Source: Planctomycetota bacterium (GTDB lineage: Bacteria > Planctomycetota > UBA1135 > GCA-002748355). Taken from it: a stretch of DNA of 59,529 nt. Shown here one piece after another: positions 1-8,976 of the stretch. The notes beneath the pieces were generated by a model. It saw nothing but the letters and a program-made list of their open reading frames with translations. It was not told the DNA's origin and made no database searches. How positions within the stretch are numbered: position 1 is the first letter of the stretch; each line of letters opens with the position of its first letter. A program made the position numbers and the translations under genes. The DNA lies in NCBI GenBank assembly GCA_027021385.1, contig JALUUL010000018.1:1-59529 (forward strand), given 5' to 3'.

Positions 1-1
1 G

Positions 2-196
2 CCGGACGACCCGGCCAACCGCATCCACTTCGGCTTCGCCCTCGGGCGCTGCCTTCTCCGTCTCGGGCGCTACGACGAAGCGGCCCCCTTGCTGCGCGAG
101 GCGCTGGACGCCGTGCGCCGCGCGGGCCGGGCGATCGATCCCACGCCCTACGAACGGGCCCTCGACGAACTCGCCGCCCGCCGCAAGTCGCGCTGA
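2..196 (+). CDS. C-terminal fragment of a TPR-like protein (truncated by window edge)
   Basis: An open frame enters from the left edge and stops at a TGA at 194-196. The visible 64 residues include the pair FALGRCLLRLGRYDEAAPLL and a following Leu/Ala-rich helix, which is the spacing of a tetratricopeptide helix pair (small residues at the packing positions, then GRYDEA). The tail is basic (AARRKSR). TPR repeats serve as protein-binding scaffolds; nothing visible gives a more specific role. The start and most of the protein lie outside the window. Confidence 0.6.
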   Translation, partial: PDDPANRIHFGFALGRCLLRLGRYDEAAPLLREALDAVRRAGRAIDPTPYERALDELAARRKSR

Positions 197-350
197 CCGC
201 CTCCTTCTCCGCTGGCGATGCGGGAACCTTCGGGAATCCGAACCGAAACGCGGGTCTCCATGAAAACCTTTGTGCATCCACAACCCGCCGGACATCCTCG
301 AACACCCGAGGATCCGGAGGCAGGCGCCCGAGGCGCGAAAAGGAGGGACC

Positions 351-2582
351 ATGGATCATCGACGAGGGCACGGGCACGCTTCTTCCTCGGGCGCGGGGGA
401 CCGACCCCTCGATCCGGATTGCGGGACGGCGGACGCGCCCTCCGGCGGCCCCCCTGTCGTCGAAGGGGCCGCCTACACCTGTCCGATGCACCCCGAGATC
501 GTCCGTGACGGGCCGGGTTCCTGCCCGATCTGCGGGATGGCCCTGGAGCCCCGCGTCGCCCCCGCGGGCGGGGAGGAGGAGAACTCCGAACTCCGGGACA
601 TGACGCGGCGCTTGCGGTTCGCGGCCGTTCTGACCCTTCCCCTCGTATTCGTCGCGATGGGCGACCTGCTCCCGGGCCATCCGATCTCACGTTTCCTCTC
701 GACGAGATGGCGCACCCTCCTCGAACTCGCGCTGGCGACCCCCGTCTGCCTCTGGTCGGCCGGGCCCTTCTACGTCCGCGCGATCCTCTCGGTGCGGAAC
801 AAGAGCCTCAACATGTTCACGCTGATCGGCCTCGGTGTCGGCGTGGCTTACGTCTACAGCCTGGTCGCCGCGCTCTTCCCCGATCTCTTCCCCGCCGCGT
901 TCCGCGAGGAGGGCGAGGTCGCCGTCTACTTCGAGGCCGCCGGGGTCATCGTGACCCTGATCCTGCTCGGCCAGGTGCTCGAGCTTCGGGCGCGCAGCAG
1001 GACGAGCCAGGCGATCAAGAAGCTTCTCGGCATGCAGGCCAAGACGGCCCGCCGCCTCTCCCCGGACGGGAATGAGGAGGACGTCCCCCTCGACGAAGTC
1101 GTCGTCGGCGATCTCCTCCGGGTCCGCCCGGGGGAGAAGATTCCGGTGGACGGCGTCGTCGTCGATGGGACGAGTTCGGTCGACGAATCCATGGTGACGG
1201 GCGAACCGATCCCGGCAGGGAAGAAGAGCGGAGACCGCGTGATCGGCTCCACCGTCAACGGAACGGGAACCCTCGTGATCCGCGCCGAGAAGGTCGGGAA
1301 GGAGACCCTCCTTTCCCGCATCGTCGCGATGGTCGCCGAAGCCCAGCGCAGCCGCGCCCCGATCCAGAAGCTCGCGGACAAGGCGGCCGGATGGTTCGTG
1401 CCGGCGGTCGTCCTCGCCGCCGTCGCGACCTTCGCGGTCTGGGCCCTCGCGGGCCCGGAACCGCGCATGGCGCATGCGTTGATCAACGCCGTCGCGGTCC
1501 TGATCATCGCCTGCCCCTGCGCTCTCGGGCTCGCGACCCCGATGTCCATCATGGTGGCGACCGGCAAGGGCGCCACGATGGGCATCCTCTTCAAGAACGC
1601 CGAGGCCATCGAGGTCATGCGCAAGGTCGACACCCTCGTCGTCGACAAGACCGGGACCCTCACCGTGGGGAGACCGAAACTCGTGGGCGTGACGGCGGCG
1701 CCGGGATTCGAAGAATCCGAACTCCTTAGACTCGCCGCGGGTCTCGAGCGGGGGAGCGAGCATCCGCTCGCGGCCGCGATCGTCGAGGGGGCCGCGGAAC
1801 TCGGGGTCGAACCGGCGCCCGTCGAGGATTTCGCGTCGATCACGGGAAAGGGGGTCCAAGGGCGGGTCGAGGGGCACGAGATCGCCCTCGGGAACCGGAC
1901 CTTGTTGGACGACCTCGGCGTCGATCCCGGCGCGCTCGCCGCTCGGGCCGAGGAGTTCCGGCGGGAGGCCCGGACCGTGATGCACGTCGTCGTGGACGGC
2001 CGCCTCGCGGGCCTCCTCAGCGTGGCCGACCCGATCAAGGAGAGCACCCCCGAGGCCATAAGGAGGCTCCACGACGAGGGCGTACGCATCGTCATGCTCA
2101 CCGGGGACAGCGGAACCACGGCCGAGGCCGTGGCCCGCGAACTCGACATCGACGAGGTGACGGCCGAGGTCCTTCCCGATCAGAAGGCGGAGGTCGTCGC
2201 GCGTCTCCAGGCCGAAGGAAGGGTCGTCGCGATGGCGGGCGACGGGATCAACGACGCCCCGGCCCTCGCCCGAGCGCAGGTCGGCATCGCGATGGGAACC
2301 GGCACGGACGTGGCCATGGAGAGCGCCGACGTCACGCTGATCAAGGGGGACCTTCGAGCGATCGCCCGCGCGCGCCGACTCAGCCGGCTCGCGATGCGCA
2401 ACATCAAGCAGAACCTCTTCTTCGCTTTCGCCTACAACGCCGCCGGCGTCCCGATCGCCGCCGGGGTCCTCTATCCGTTCCTCGGCTTGTTGCTGAGCCC
2501 GATGCTCGCCGCGGCCGCCATGAGCTTCAGCTCCATCTCCGTCATCGCCAACGCCCTGAGGCTCAAGGGCGTCGAACTATGA
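351..2582 (+). CDS. copA: Copper-translocating P1B-type ATPase
   Basis: An inner-membrane ATPase that exports Cu(I) or Ag(I). The ATG at 351 is chosen over an in-frame ATG at 270 because AAGGAGGG lies just upstream; the product is 743 residues. Near residues 42-65 is a short heavy-metal-binding domain (YTCPMHP followed by CPICGM) in place of the usual N-terminal HMA domain. The transport motif CPC is at about 388-390, with the phosphorylation motif DKTGT at about 432, TGEP in the actuator, the SEHPLA histidine-proline motif and GDGINDAP near 630. The CPC form points to Cu(I) rather than the CPH (CopB) type. The His-rich start ([10 protein letters not shown]) may help collect metal. No chaperone or copper regulator lies beside it. 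Its last 34 bases form part of the 78-bp direct repeat. Confidence 0.93.
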   Translation: MDHRRGHGHASSSGAGDRPLDPDCGTADAPSGGPPVVEGAAYTCPMHPEIVRDGPGSCPICGMALEPRVAPAGGEEENSELRDMTRRLRFAAVLTLPLVFVAMGDLLPGHPISRFLSTRWRTLLELALATPVCLWSAGPFYVRAILSVRNKSLNMFTLIGLGVGVAYVYSLVAALFPDLFPAAFREEGEVAVYFEAAGVIVTLILLGQVLELRARSRTSQAIKKLLGMQAKTARRLSPDGNEEDVPLDEVVVGDLLRVRPGEKIPVDGVVVDGTSSVDESMVTGEPIPAGKKSGDRVIGSTVNGTGTLVIRAEKVGKETLLSRIVAMVAEAQRSRAPIQKLADKAAGWFVPAVVLAAVATFAVWALAGPEPRMAHALINAVAVLIIACPCALGLATPMSIMVATGKGATMGILFKNAEAIEVMRKVDTLVVDKTGTLTVGRPKLVGVTAAPGFEESELLRLAAGLERGSEHPLAAAIVEGAAELGVEPAPVEDFASITGKGVQGRVEGHEIALGNRTLLDDLGVDPGALAARAEEFRREARTVMHVVVDGRLAGLLSVADPIKESTPEAIRRLHDEGVRIVMLTGDSGTTAEAVARELDIDEVTAEVLPDQKAEVVARLQAEGRVVAMAGDGINDAPALARAQVGIAMGTGTDVAMESADVTLIKGDLRAIARARRLSRLAMRNIKQNLFFAFAYNAAGVPIAAGVLYPFLGLLLSPMLAAAAMSFSSISVIANALRLKGVEL

Positions 2583-2626
2583 GGATGGGGAAAGCGGCGC
2601 GAGGGGAGTCGGGGATCCGGGGAGGG
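2549..2626. repeat. 78-bp perfect direct repeat, left copy
   Basis: Identical to 5434-5511. It starts CAACGCCCTGAGG and ends ATCCGGGGAGGG. It holds the last codons and TGA of the copper ATPase plus about 44 bases that, in the right copy, are the 3' end of the minus-strand glycosyltransferase gene. The duplication leaves both convergent genes with intact ends. Confidence 0.95.
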
Positions 2627-3259
2627 TCATACTTCCGCATGCAAAAAGATCTGCCTCCAGAACAAATGATTGAACCTGTTTAAAGTTAAAGCATTCAAGA
2701 TCCTTGCCTTCCAACCGAAAGCCCTAAGAGGCTTCACCTCAATAACAGAGTAACCTGCCGAAGTGAACATTTCCGCAAGGGTAGCAGGCGTAAACCACCT
2801 CAAGTGCCCCCAATCCATGACACCAGACTCTGCGTAATCCCATCTCCCTCGAATCAGGCTAGACACATTTGAAAGGCATGCTACATTAGGGCAGCTAGCG
2901 AGAACGGTTGAATTTGGCACCAACAAACTTCTAAGTTTCTTCAAAACGCCCCATGGATCAACCAAGTGCTCAAGAACCTCACCAAAGACCAACGCACTAA
3001 AAAAACCTTCTCCCCACGGCAACTCAATATTTTCAATGTCTCCACAAATCACTTCAGTGAGCTTTCCTTTTGCAACCCTAAACGCATCCTTTGATATCTC
3101 CACTCCATAATACTCCTGACAGCATCCGGCTTTCAAGGCTGCCTCGCCTGTATCCCCAACGCCACAGCCAACTTCTAAAACTCGCTTTCTGAACTTCCCT
3201 CCGAGAACACGCAAAAAATCCTCTCGAACACCTGAATAGTACTTTATCGAATGATCCAT
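2627..3259 (-). CDS. Class I SAM-dependent methyltransferase
   Basis: A 210-residue Rossmann-fold methyltransferase. Motif I is VLEVGCGVGDTG near residue 30, an acidic residue ends strand 2 (YYGVEIS), and GEVLEHLVDP near 95 is the motif typical of small-molecule and sugar methyltransferases of the Methyltransf_11/23 type. The tail (WGHLRWFTPATLAEMFTSAG) is common in methyltransferases of O-antigen and capsule loci. The start is supported by AGGAGGT six bases upstream. The stop codon is the first triplet beyond the 78-bp repeat. Codon use is A+T-rich, unlike the flanks. The substrate is unknown; a surface glycan is likely from the glycosyltransferase in the same island. Confidence 0.85.
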   Translation of the reverse strand: MDHSIKYYSGVREDFLRVLGGKFRKRVLEVGCGVGDTGEAALKAGCCQEYYGVEISKDAFRVAKGKLTEVICGDIENIELPWGEGFFSALVFGEVLEHLVDPWGVLKKLRSLLVPNSTVLASCPNVACLSNVSSLIRGRWDYAESGVMDWGHLRWFTPATLAEMFTSAGYSVIEVKPLRAFGWKARILNALTLNRFNHLFWRQIFLHAEV

Positions 3260-3812
3260 TCAAGACCTCCTTTTCAAAAAAAAGCTCATTCAATATGCGG
3301 AACTTCGACTGTAGATGTCAAGGGAATAGTTGCCTGGGCCGTGAGGATCACGAAGCTTAGGCATTGTTTAAAATTTTGGATGGCTGTATCATGCGGCAAC
3401 CTTGACTCCATCCTTGAATTGCGCCTCTCGGAGGACGTCTCCGAAGAGTTAGTATCCGTTCAGCTTCCGCCACTTGCACTCGTTGCCCTCCAACGCAGCC
3501 GTCAGCGGCCACTGTGCTCTGGTGCGCAGCACTTCGGTCAAGATATCCTCAGGGGGCGCGACAGTTCGTCCGCGGCAAGCGGCGTAGCCTTCGACATACG
3601 AGATGTCTTTGCCCAGAACCGGGGCTTTGGGTGAGGGCTTCCTTCTTGCACAAAGGATACACCGTGTTTCGTTTTCCAGCTCCCGGTTTACCGTTTTGGT
3701 TTTGGCCATATCTCGAGGCGGCCGCCACGTGATCCAACCATCCGCAGCGTTCGATAATATCCTAGGACCAGAGGGGTCGCACCCCTTTCCTGATATTCCA
3801 AGGCAGTCCTAC
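3260..3812. other. Stretch without a convincing gene
   Basis: About 550 bases of mixed composition. The only notable frame is 3449-3709 on the minus strand (86 codons), with a CxxC pair (RCILCARRK) and no homology that I recognise. It lies downstream of the ISL3-like remnant on the same strand but in another frame, so it may be frameshifted transposase debris. The rest shows no ribosome binding site, repeat or strong hairpin. Confidence 0.45.
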
Positions 3813-4331
3813 TCACTCGGCTCCGTGTCTCGGATCATTACGGACTTTCCCTTGCCCCCGCTCATCGAGGAGGTAGGTAGATACAATAAGAGTTTTCCTG
3901 CAGATGCCGTCCTCCCCGAGAATCTCGATCACGAAGCCCTCGAAGAGGGTCGAGAGCTGAGCCCCATCCTTGGCCCAGGGAATTTGAACCGCCGTGACCC
4001 TGTACTCCCAGCAATGCACGTGGCACACCTCGCAGGCTTTCGGGGGTGTCATACTGTCACAAGGGATGCTACCATCATAGCCTGGCGCGGTGGCCATGGG
4101 CCCCGGGGAGGGTCCACACACCGGGCAGGGGATTTCGGCCTTTGCTTGGTGGAGGATGTAGATCAGGTAGTCCAACTCTCTTCGGAGTAGAAGCCCCTCC
4201 AACATACCAAAGCTTTTCAAAGGTGAGGGCGCTGCAAAGAGCCCGCGGATGCCCAATCTCTGAACCCCACTCGGCCCTCTAACCAGGAGAAGCCCTCCTT
4301 GTTGTAAACCCGGAAGACCCATTAGATACAA
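3813..4331 (-). pseudogene. Degenerate ISL3-family transposase, N-terminal part
   Basis: This frame (172 codons) has a CPVCG motif followed by APGYD, then CEVCHV and IPWAKDGAQLSTLFEGFVIE. The order resembles the N-terminus of one ISL3 transposase group: a zinc-binding CPxCG...CPGYD, then a CxxHGV-type segment and VPWA...FTxxFExxVI before the helix-turn-helix. The frame stops before any DDE catalytic core, where a full transposase runs past 400 residues, and the expected helix-turn-helix sequence is not readable. It is therefore a decayed fragment. This is recognised by eye from motif order; a profile search is needed to confirm the family. Confidence 0.45.
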
Positions 4332-4339
4332 GATTCAAA

Positions 4340-5107
4340 ATGAGACTGCCTGGCATCACCGTCGTTTGCGTAACCAATGACCCGGAAACACTTAAAAATA
4401 ACCTACTTATTTCCCCAATAGTCGCTGAAGACAAGGCCCCTTTGATTACCATCCCTAATGCTCAAAGTGCGAGCGAAGCATATTACGAAGCATACGAAAA
4501 GATAACTACTAAGTACGCAATATTTTGCCATCAAGATGTATACATCCCACGCAACTGGGAAAAGGAGTTTATACGCGAAACCAGCAAATTGCCAAGATGG
4601 GGAATCATTTCACCAATTGGCGTTCACTTCTCCTCTAATATTATTTTTGGGAAGGTTTGGTCGAACGGATTATCGATGTTCTGCGGAGAAAGCATCATCG
4701 AACCAACACCAATTCAATCTGCAGATGAAGTCATGCTGGTCTTAAATCTTGAGAATGCCAATCCGTTCGATCCATCGATGCCCTCCTTTCATCTGTATGG
4801 AACAGATGCGATTCAGAGTCTCTTGCTAAACGGGTATAAATCTTTTGCGATAAACGCTCCCATCATCCACAATAGTTTGCCCATCCGTGGGTTGGGCAAA
4901 GATTTCTCAAGAGCCTATGAATTCATGCAGAGGAAGTGGAGAGATAGTCTGCCATTGAACACCTGCCTGTTTCCCATCACCAAACATGGACTACCATTGC
5001 TCAAATTCAGGACGAGGAAATTGGTATCGCGGTTAAGAAGAAAAAAGTATGTCTCACAAAGACATGGCAATGTAAAATCCCTGGCAGCACAACTGGGTTT
5101 AGAGTAA
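4340..5107 (+). CDS. GT-A glycosyltransferase, Glyco_tranf_2_5 type
   Basis: A 255-residue protein resembling the small GT2-related family PF13712. It opens with a beta strand (ITVVCVTND), has an ASEAYYEAYEKI helix, then FCHQDVYIP near residue 62, which is the family's HQDV metal/nucleotide-binding motif. FHLYGTDA near 150 and IHNS near 178 match the later acceptor-side and metal-binding positions. There is no clear ribosome binding site before the ATG. The last 35 residues are strongly basic. Codon use is A+T-rich like the methyltransferase of the same island, so both probably arrived together from a donor polysaccharide locus. Donor and acceptor sugars cannot be told. Confidence 0.75.
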   Translation: MRLPGITVVCVTNDPETLKNNLLISPIVAEDKAPLITIPNAQSASEAYYEAYEKITTKYAIFCHQDVYIPRNWEKEFIRETSKLPRWGIISPIGVHFSSNIIFGKVWSNGLSMFCGESIIEPTPIQSADEVMLVLNLENANPFDPSMPSFHLYGTDAIQSLLLNGYKSFAINAPIIHNSLPIRGLGKDFSRAYEFMQRKWRDSLPLNTCLFPITKHGLPLLKFRTRKLVSRLRRKKYVSQRHGNVKSLAAQLGLE

Positions 5108-5433
5108 ACAATCATCTTGCCCCCTTGCCGAAAAAATAATTCCCCCGAAATAATGAAGGGACTTGGAATCCTCCCCAAAAAAGAGCGGGAACAGGAACGA
5201 CCACGCAAGTTCCTAGAGCGTGCCCGGATCCTCCAGCTGATCGACGAAACATAAGGCTTTAAGGCGCGCGAGGCTGGGTCTTGCAAGATCCTGAGGATCG
5301 CCCCGGAACGGTCCCACGTCGGAAAGATACCCCTCGTTTCAGGATCCGTCGAAGCGGTAGCTTGACACCTGGGGGGATCGTCACTGAGAAACTGCGCACG
5401 ATTCTCCTGCCGTCGAGAACTCGAAGAACGGTG
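5108..5433. other. Gene-free right end of the island
   Basis: Composition shifts from A+T-rich (AAAAAATAATT near 5130) back toward the chromosomal level. A 33-codon frame at 5153-5254 (starts MKGLGILPKK, ends LQLIDET) has no recognisable family and no good ribosome binding site; it could be a remnant of a longer gene. I see nothing else supported before the repeat begins at 5434. Confidence 0.4.
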
Positions 5434-5511
5434 CAACGCCCTGAGGCTCAAGGGCGTCGAACTATGAGGATGGGGAAAGCGGCGCGAGGGGAGTCGGGGA
5501 TCCGGGGAGGG
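5434..5511. repeat. 78-bp perfect direct repeat, right copy
   Basis: Identical to 2549-2626. It contains the TAG stop (complement of 5462-5464) and last codons of the minus-strand glycosyltransferase-nucleotidyltransferase gene, plus a non-functional copy of the copper ATPase 3' end. Confidence 0.95.
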
Positions 5512-7504
5512 AGAGAGGGGAGGCCTTCGGCCCCAGGAGGAAGGCTCGGAGAGCTTCCCGGGACGGAGGGCCCTCGAAGCCGAGGGGACGGAGAGAGAGC
5601 GCGGCTTCCTCGAAGCGGTCGCTGAGGAAAAGGAGGAAGGCGCGCACGCGGAGGCGGGCCTTCCGCCGGCGCCCGGATCGAAGGAGGGAGACGAGGCGTC
5701 CCCGAACATCGTCGCGGGAGCACAGGCGCAGGCGCGAAGGGAGGGAGGAGAGGGTGCAGGGGCCGCCCCTCGTGGACTCGAGGGCGAGCCAGGTTTCGAA
5801 ATAGAGATCGCGCAGATCGGACCAGGGACCGGGGGCCGGACGGTCTAGGTCGCCGAGACGGCGCGCGAGAGCCCATTCGATCCAGGAACGCTCCAGGGTC
5901 GAGGCGGGGAGTTCCTCGTAGGCGGCGGCCTTCTCCGCGTAGCGGCAACGGTAGAGGCCGCCTGCGATCAAGCGCGCGTCCAGGAGGGCGAGGGCGGCCT
6001 TGGCCGCCTGGGCGTTCCGGAGGAGGGGATCCTCGAGGTCCCGCGCCGCCAGGAGGGCCCAGAGCCTCGCGACGAGGGTCTTCTCCCCCTCGAGCCAGGG
6101 CAGGGGAATCCCTGTCTCGAAGGGAGGGAGCGGAGAACCGTCGTGGAACAGGAGGCGGTGACCGAGGGCGAGGTCGCGGCCGTATTGGGTGACCCGAGCC
6201 AGAAGAGGGAGATCGCGCGGCCGGTGGACCTGGAGATCGACCCAGGGAACCCCGCATGCCCCGGCGAGTTCGCGTTCGAGTTCCTCCAAGATTGCGCGCG
6301 GAGGCGGACGGTCGAGGACGAGGTCGAGGTCGTAGTCGTTCTGCGGGCGCGGACGTCCTTCGGGATCGGAGAGACAGAGCCCCTCGCCGCGGCCGAATCC
6401 GCCCGCGAGGAAAAGAGCGCGGAGATCGGGGAAGGCCGCGCGGAGCCGCGCCGAGCAATGCTCGAGGTTCCTCCTCACGCGGGCCTCGGCCTCGGCCCTC
6501 GTGAAGGGAGGTCGGCCCCCGTTCCGGGGACGGGGTTCGAGGCAGAACGGACCGCCCCAACCCAGACGGGGAGGAGGGGGCGGATAGAAGCGGCGCAGGG
6601 AGGAGACCCACGGAGGCGCTTCGAGATCCCCGTAGGACATGCCGGCCAGGAGTCCGCCCCCCTCCCCCCGCGCGGAACGACCGCCCTCGCGGAGCGCGAG
6701 TTGGCGGAGGGTCTCGGAGAGGGTCGCGCGCAGGCTGTGCAAGAAACGGCCGCGGGGAACCAGGAAGGCGAAGCTTCGGGCGACGGAGACCCCGATCCGG
6801 ACCAGGGTCCGCGTCGGACCGTAATCCCGCGCTCCCCGGTAGTGCTCCCGTTCGAGGACGAAACCCTCCCAGAACGCGCGTCGCCAGAGCCCGACCGGAT
6901 CCTGGGGATGCGCGTGCCGGACCGCGGCCTCGGGGACGTAGCGGATCGCGAGTCCCTCCCGCCCGCAATGGGCGACGAGGGGCGCTTCCTCACCGATCTG
7001 GAGGCCCTCGTCGAAGGGTCGCTTCTCGAAGAGGGTCGCGCGGATCGCGCCGTTGGCGTTCGAGAAGGACATCCGCGAAGGCCCGCGGGAGGGATAGTCG
7101 GCATGCAGGCGCGTGGCCTCCGCCGGATCGACCTCGACCGAGCCGACCTGCCTCCCGAAGGTCGCTCCGATAACCGGGTCGGCAAAGGGGGCGACGAGAG
7201 CGCGAAGCCAGCCGCGATCGAGGGGGAAGCAGTGCGCGGAGAGCAGGACCAGGATCTCCCCCCCGGCCCGCCGGCAGCCCAGGTTCAACGCGCGCCCGTA
7301 CGTGAACTCCTCGGGGGCGAGGTCGATCCACCGCGCGTTCCCGGGAAGCTCCAGGAGGCGGGTGCCGTCCGTCGAACCCGAGTCCACGACGAGGATCTCG
7401 ACCCCGCCTTCGAAGTCCTGGCCGGCGAGCAGGGGGAACAGGCGCTCGAGCGCGGGGCGCTCGTCCTTGCACCGCAGGACGATCGAGACCGAGGGCGAGG
7501 TCAT
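5462..7504 (-). CDS. GT2 glycosyltransferase fused to a pol-beta-type nucleotidyltransferase domain
   Basis: A 680-residue two-domain protein. Residues 1-240 are a GT-A family 2 glycosyltransferase: SIVLRCKDE start, DSGSTDGT at 41-48, LSAHCFPL near 90 (the DxD region, with its acidic residue shifted) and FSNANGAIR near 148. Residues 365-400 carry a nucleotidyltransferase signature, GGFGRGEG at 368-375 followed by NDYDLDLVLD at 389-398, i.e. the G-G/S and paired-Asp pattern of DNA-polymerase-beta-like transferases. A helical region follows to the end. The ATG overlaps the TGA of the upstream phosphodiesterase-like gene by four bases, which fixes the start and shows an operon. A joint role in making or modifying a surface glycan is inference. 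Confidence 0.75.
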   Translation of the reverse strand: MTSPSVSIVLRCKDERPALERLFPLLAGQDFEGGVEILVVDSGSTDGTRLLELPGNARWIDLAPEEFTYGRALNLGCRRAGGEILVLLSAHCFPLDRGWLRALVAPFADPVIGATFGRQVGSVEVDPAEATRLHADYPSRGPSRMSFSNANGAIRATLFEKRPFDEGLQIGEEAPLVAHCGREGLAIRYVPEAAVRHAHPQDPVGLWRRAFWEGFVLEREHYRGARDYGPTRTLVRIGVSVARSFAFLVPRGRFLHSLRATLSETLRQLALREGGRSARGEGGGLLAGMSYGDLEAPPWVSSLRRFYPPPPPRLGWGGPFCLEPRPRNGGRPPFTRAEAEARVRRNLEHCSARLRAAFPDLRALFLAGGFGRGEGLCLSDPEGRPRPQNDYDLDLVLDRPPPRAILEELERELAGACGVPWVDLQVHRPRDLPLLARVTQYGRDLALGHRLLFHDGSPLPPFETGIPLPWLEGEKTLVARLWALLAARDLEDPLLRNAQAAKAALALLDARLIAGGLYRCRYAEKAAAYEELPASTLERSWIEWALARRLGDLDRPAPGPWSDLRDLYFETWLALESTRGGPCTLSSLPSRLRLCSRDDVRGRLVSLLRSGRRRKARLRVRAFLLFLSDRFEEAALSLRPLGFEGPPSREALRAFLLGPKASPLSLPGSPTPLAPLSPSS

Positions 7505-8862
7505 CCGCGGACCACCTCGAAGAGGAGCGCCCGGTCGCCGCGGAGGTTCCGGCCGTCGAGTTCTCCGGGGAAGGAGAGCCCGAGCAGTCCGGCTGCGGTC
7601 GGCGCGACATCGACGAGGGAGCAGGACGTGCGCCTTTCGACCGGGAACGAGGGGCCGAGACCCAGGAGCAGGCCCTGCTGCTCCGGAAGGTCGCTGCGGT
7701 AACCGTGCATGCCGGCCACCGGGCCGAGGTTGAAGTAATCCGGCGCGAAGAGGATTCCGGGCCTCGCGCCCCATGCGAGGTCCCCGTAGCGCCGGTCCCC
7801 GCGCGGGGCCCCGAGGCGCTCCGCCGCCTCCTCCCGCAGCCAGAATCCGGGGGAGGGGACGCCGGCCTCCGGCTCCGGAGCCCCGGGATAGGGCTCGGGC
7901 AGGACGAGCCCCTTCGGCGGGGACGCGCCCCAGCATCGGGGAAGCCGCGCCTCCAGTTCGGCCTCGAGGGCCGGCAGATCCCCCGCTTCCCGGACCCAGA
8001 ACCGGCAGAGCGTCGAGTCCACGAAGGCGAAGGCCTCCCGCCCGGCCTTCCAGGACAGAGCCCGACAGGCTTCCGCGAAGGCCCGCAGGGGATCCGCCCG
8101 GGCGTGGACCCGCATCATCCCGTGATCGCCGACGACGAGGACGTTCGCGCCGCGGTCGAGGAAGGCCCGCGCCGACCGGGCGAGCCTGCGGTCGGTCGCC
8201 CGCAGGCTCGCCCGCAGTCCTTCCGCCTCCGGACCGTAACGATGACCGGCGGCGTCGAGGTTGCCGAGATAGGCGAGGGTCAGGTCCGGAAGAGGCTCCT
8301 TTCCGTTCGCGAGTTCCTCGAGCCGGCGCACGCGGTCCTCGTCGGGTCCATCGATGCGCCCCCGCGTGACGAAGGCTCCCGTGTCGGCCCTGCCCCCGGC
8401 CTCCCGGAGGAGATCCAGAAGACTCGGAATCCCGAAGGCCAAAGGCTCCCTGTATTCCCGGGCCGCTTCCGTCGGGCCGAAGCGGTGGAGTTGGCGGGCG
8501 GGGATCTGGTAGACCTCGCGGCGATCGAAGCGGCGCGCGACGCGGCGCAGCAGCGAACGCCCGCATTCGCGCAAGAACGGCCCCCCCCGCTCCTCGAGGG
8601 GCGCGGCGAGGGCGACGGCCAGCCGGAGGGCGGGCGAGATCTCCGCATCCTCGAAGTATCCCATCTGGCAGAACAAACCGCTCCGCCTCGCTTCGACCCC
8701 AGTCAGCATCTCCGCGATCTCGCAGAAGCCGTACCCCGGACGAAGCCTTTGCACGTAGAGGCCCTCTTCCCCCGCTCCCCAGAGGAACGGACTGTCCCCG
8801 GGATCGGGGTAGTCGTAGCGACAGGCGTCGAGGAGGATCAGGAGAAGGGGATCGGGACTCAT
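7501..8862 (-). CDS. Alkaline-phosphatase-superfamily phosphodiesterase/nucleotide pyrophosphatase-like protein
   Basis: A 453-residue protein of the alkaline phosphatase superfamily. It starts LLLILLDACRYDYP, with the metal-binding Asp at about 12; VVGDHGMMRVHA carries the conserved Asp-His pair, and a His (AGMHGYRSD) sits near the C-terminus. In the usual nucleophile position, before the LTG motif, the sequence reads GYGFCEIAEMLTG, with no obvious Ser/Thr in the normal place. The ATG at 8862 is preferred over 8937 because GGAGG lies five bases upstream. No signal peptide is visible, so it is probably cytoplasmic. It overlaps the following glycosyltransferase gene by four bases. Likely substrates are phosphodiester or nucleotide-sugar bonds, but this is not shown. 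Confidence 0.65.
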   Translation of the reverse strand: MSPDPLLLILLDACRYDYPDPGDSPFLWGAGEEGLYVQRLRPGYGFCEIAEMLTGVEARRSGLFCQMGYFEDAEISPALRLAVALAAPLEERGGPFLRECGRSLLRRVARRFDRREVYQIPARQLHRFGPTEAAREYREPLAFGIPSLLDLLREAGGRADTGAFVTRGRIDGPDEDRVRRLEELANGKEPLPDLTLAYLGNLDAAGHRYGPEAEGLRASLRATDRRLARSARAFLDRGANVLVVGDHGMMRVHARADPLRAFAEACRALSWKAGREAFAFVDSTLCRFWVREAGDLPALEAELEARLPRCWGASPPKGLVLPEPYPGAPEPEAGVPSPGFWLREEAAERLGAPRGDRRYGDLAWGARPGILFAPDYFNLGPVAGMHGYRSDLPEQQGLLLGLGPSFPVERRTSCSLVDVAPTAAGLLGLSFPGELDGRNLRGDRALLFEVVRG

Positions 8863-8962
8863 GCGTCCTCCGGGTTCGGGGACGGCGCTGCGGCCGGGGA
8901 GGGAGTCCCCGTTCTCATCGGCCCTTTCCGACCGCATCTGGAGCCGCCCCCGGGACTCAGGC

Positions 8963-8976
8963 TATTCTCCCGCCGA
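8963..8976 (+). promoter_or_regulatory. Candidate -10 element giving a leaderless mtaB mRNA
   Basis: TATTCT at 8963-8968 is followed by exactly seven bases and then the mtaB ATG, so transcription would begin at or beside the start codon. There is no ribosome binding site. The same arrangement occurs before the gene at 56432. No good -35 is visible. Confidence 0.35.

Larger units (their letters stand above)
2627..5433. mobile_element. Repeat-bounded A+T-richer island
   Basis: About 2.8 kb lies exactly between the two 78-bp direct repeats. Its base composition and codon use differ sharply from both sides: runs of A and T are common here and almost absent outside. It carries a methyltransferase, a decayed ISL3-type transposase and a glycosyltransferase, so it looks like a piece of a foreign surface-polysaccharide locus. 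Without the island and one repeat, the copper ATPase and the glycosyltransferase-nucleotidyltransferase gene would abut tail to tail. No integrase or terminal inverted repeats are visible. An assembly join is an alternative explanation. Confidence 0.5.

Noticed and set aside
2582-2626. Short target-site duplication of a standard transposon
   Set aside because: The duplication is 78 bp and made of gene ends, far longer than insertion-sequence target duplications, and no terminal inverted repeats flank it.
3603-4190. 195-codon plus-strand frame in the island
   Set aside because: It is opposite the ISL3-like remnant and has no recognisable domain or ribosome binding site.
6143-7702. 519-codon plus-strand frame opposite the GT2-nucleotidyltransferase gene
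   Set aside because: Shadow of a well-supported minus-strand gene; composition is typical of antisense GC-rich DNA.
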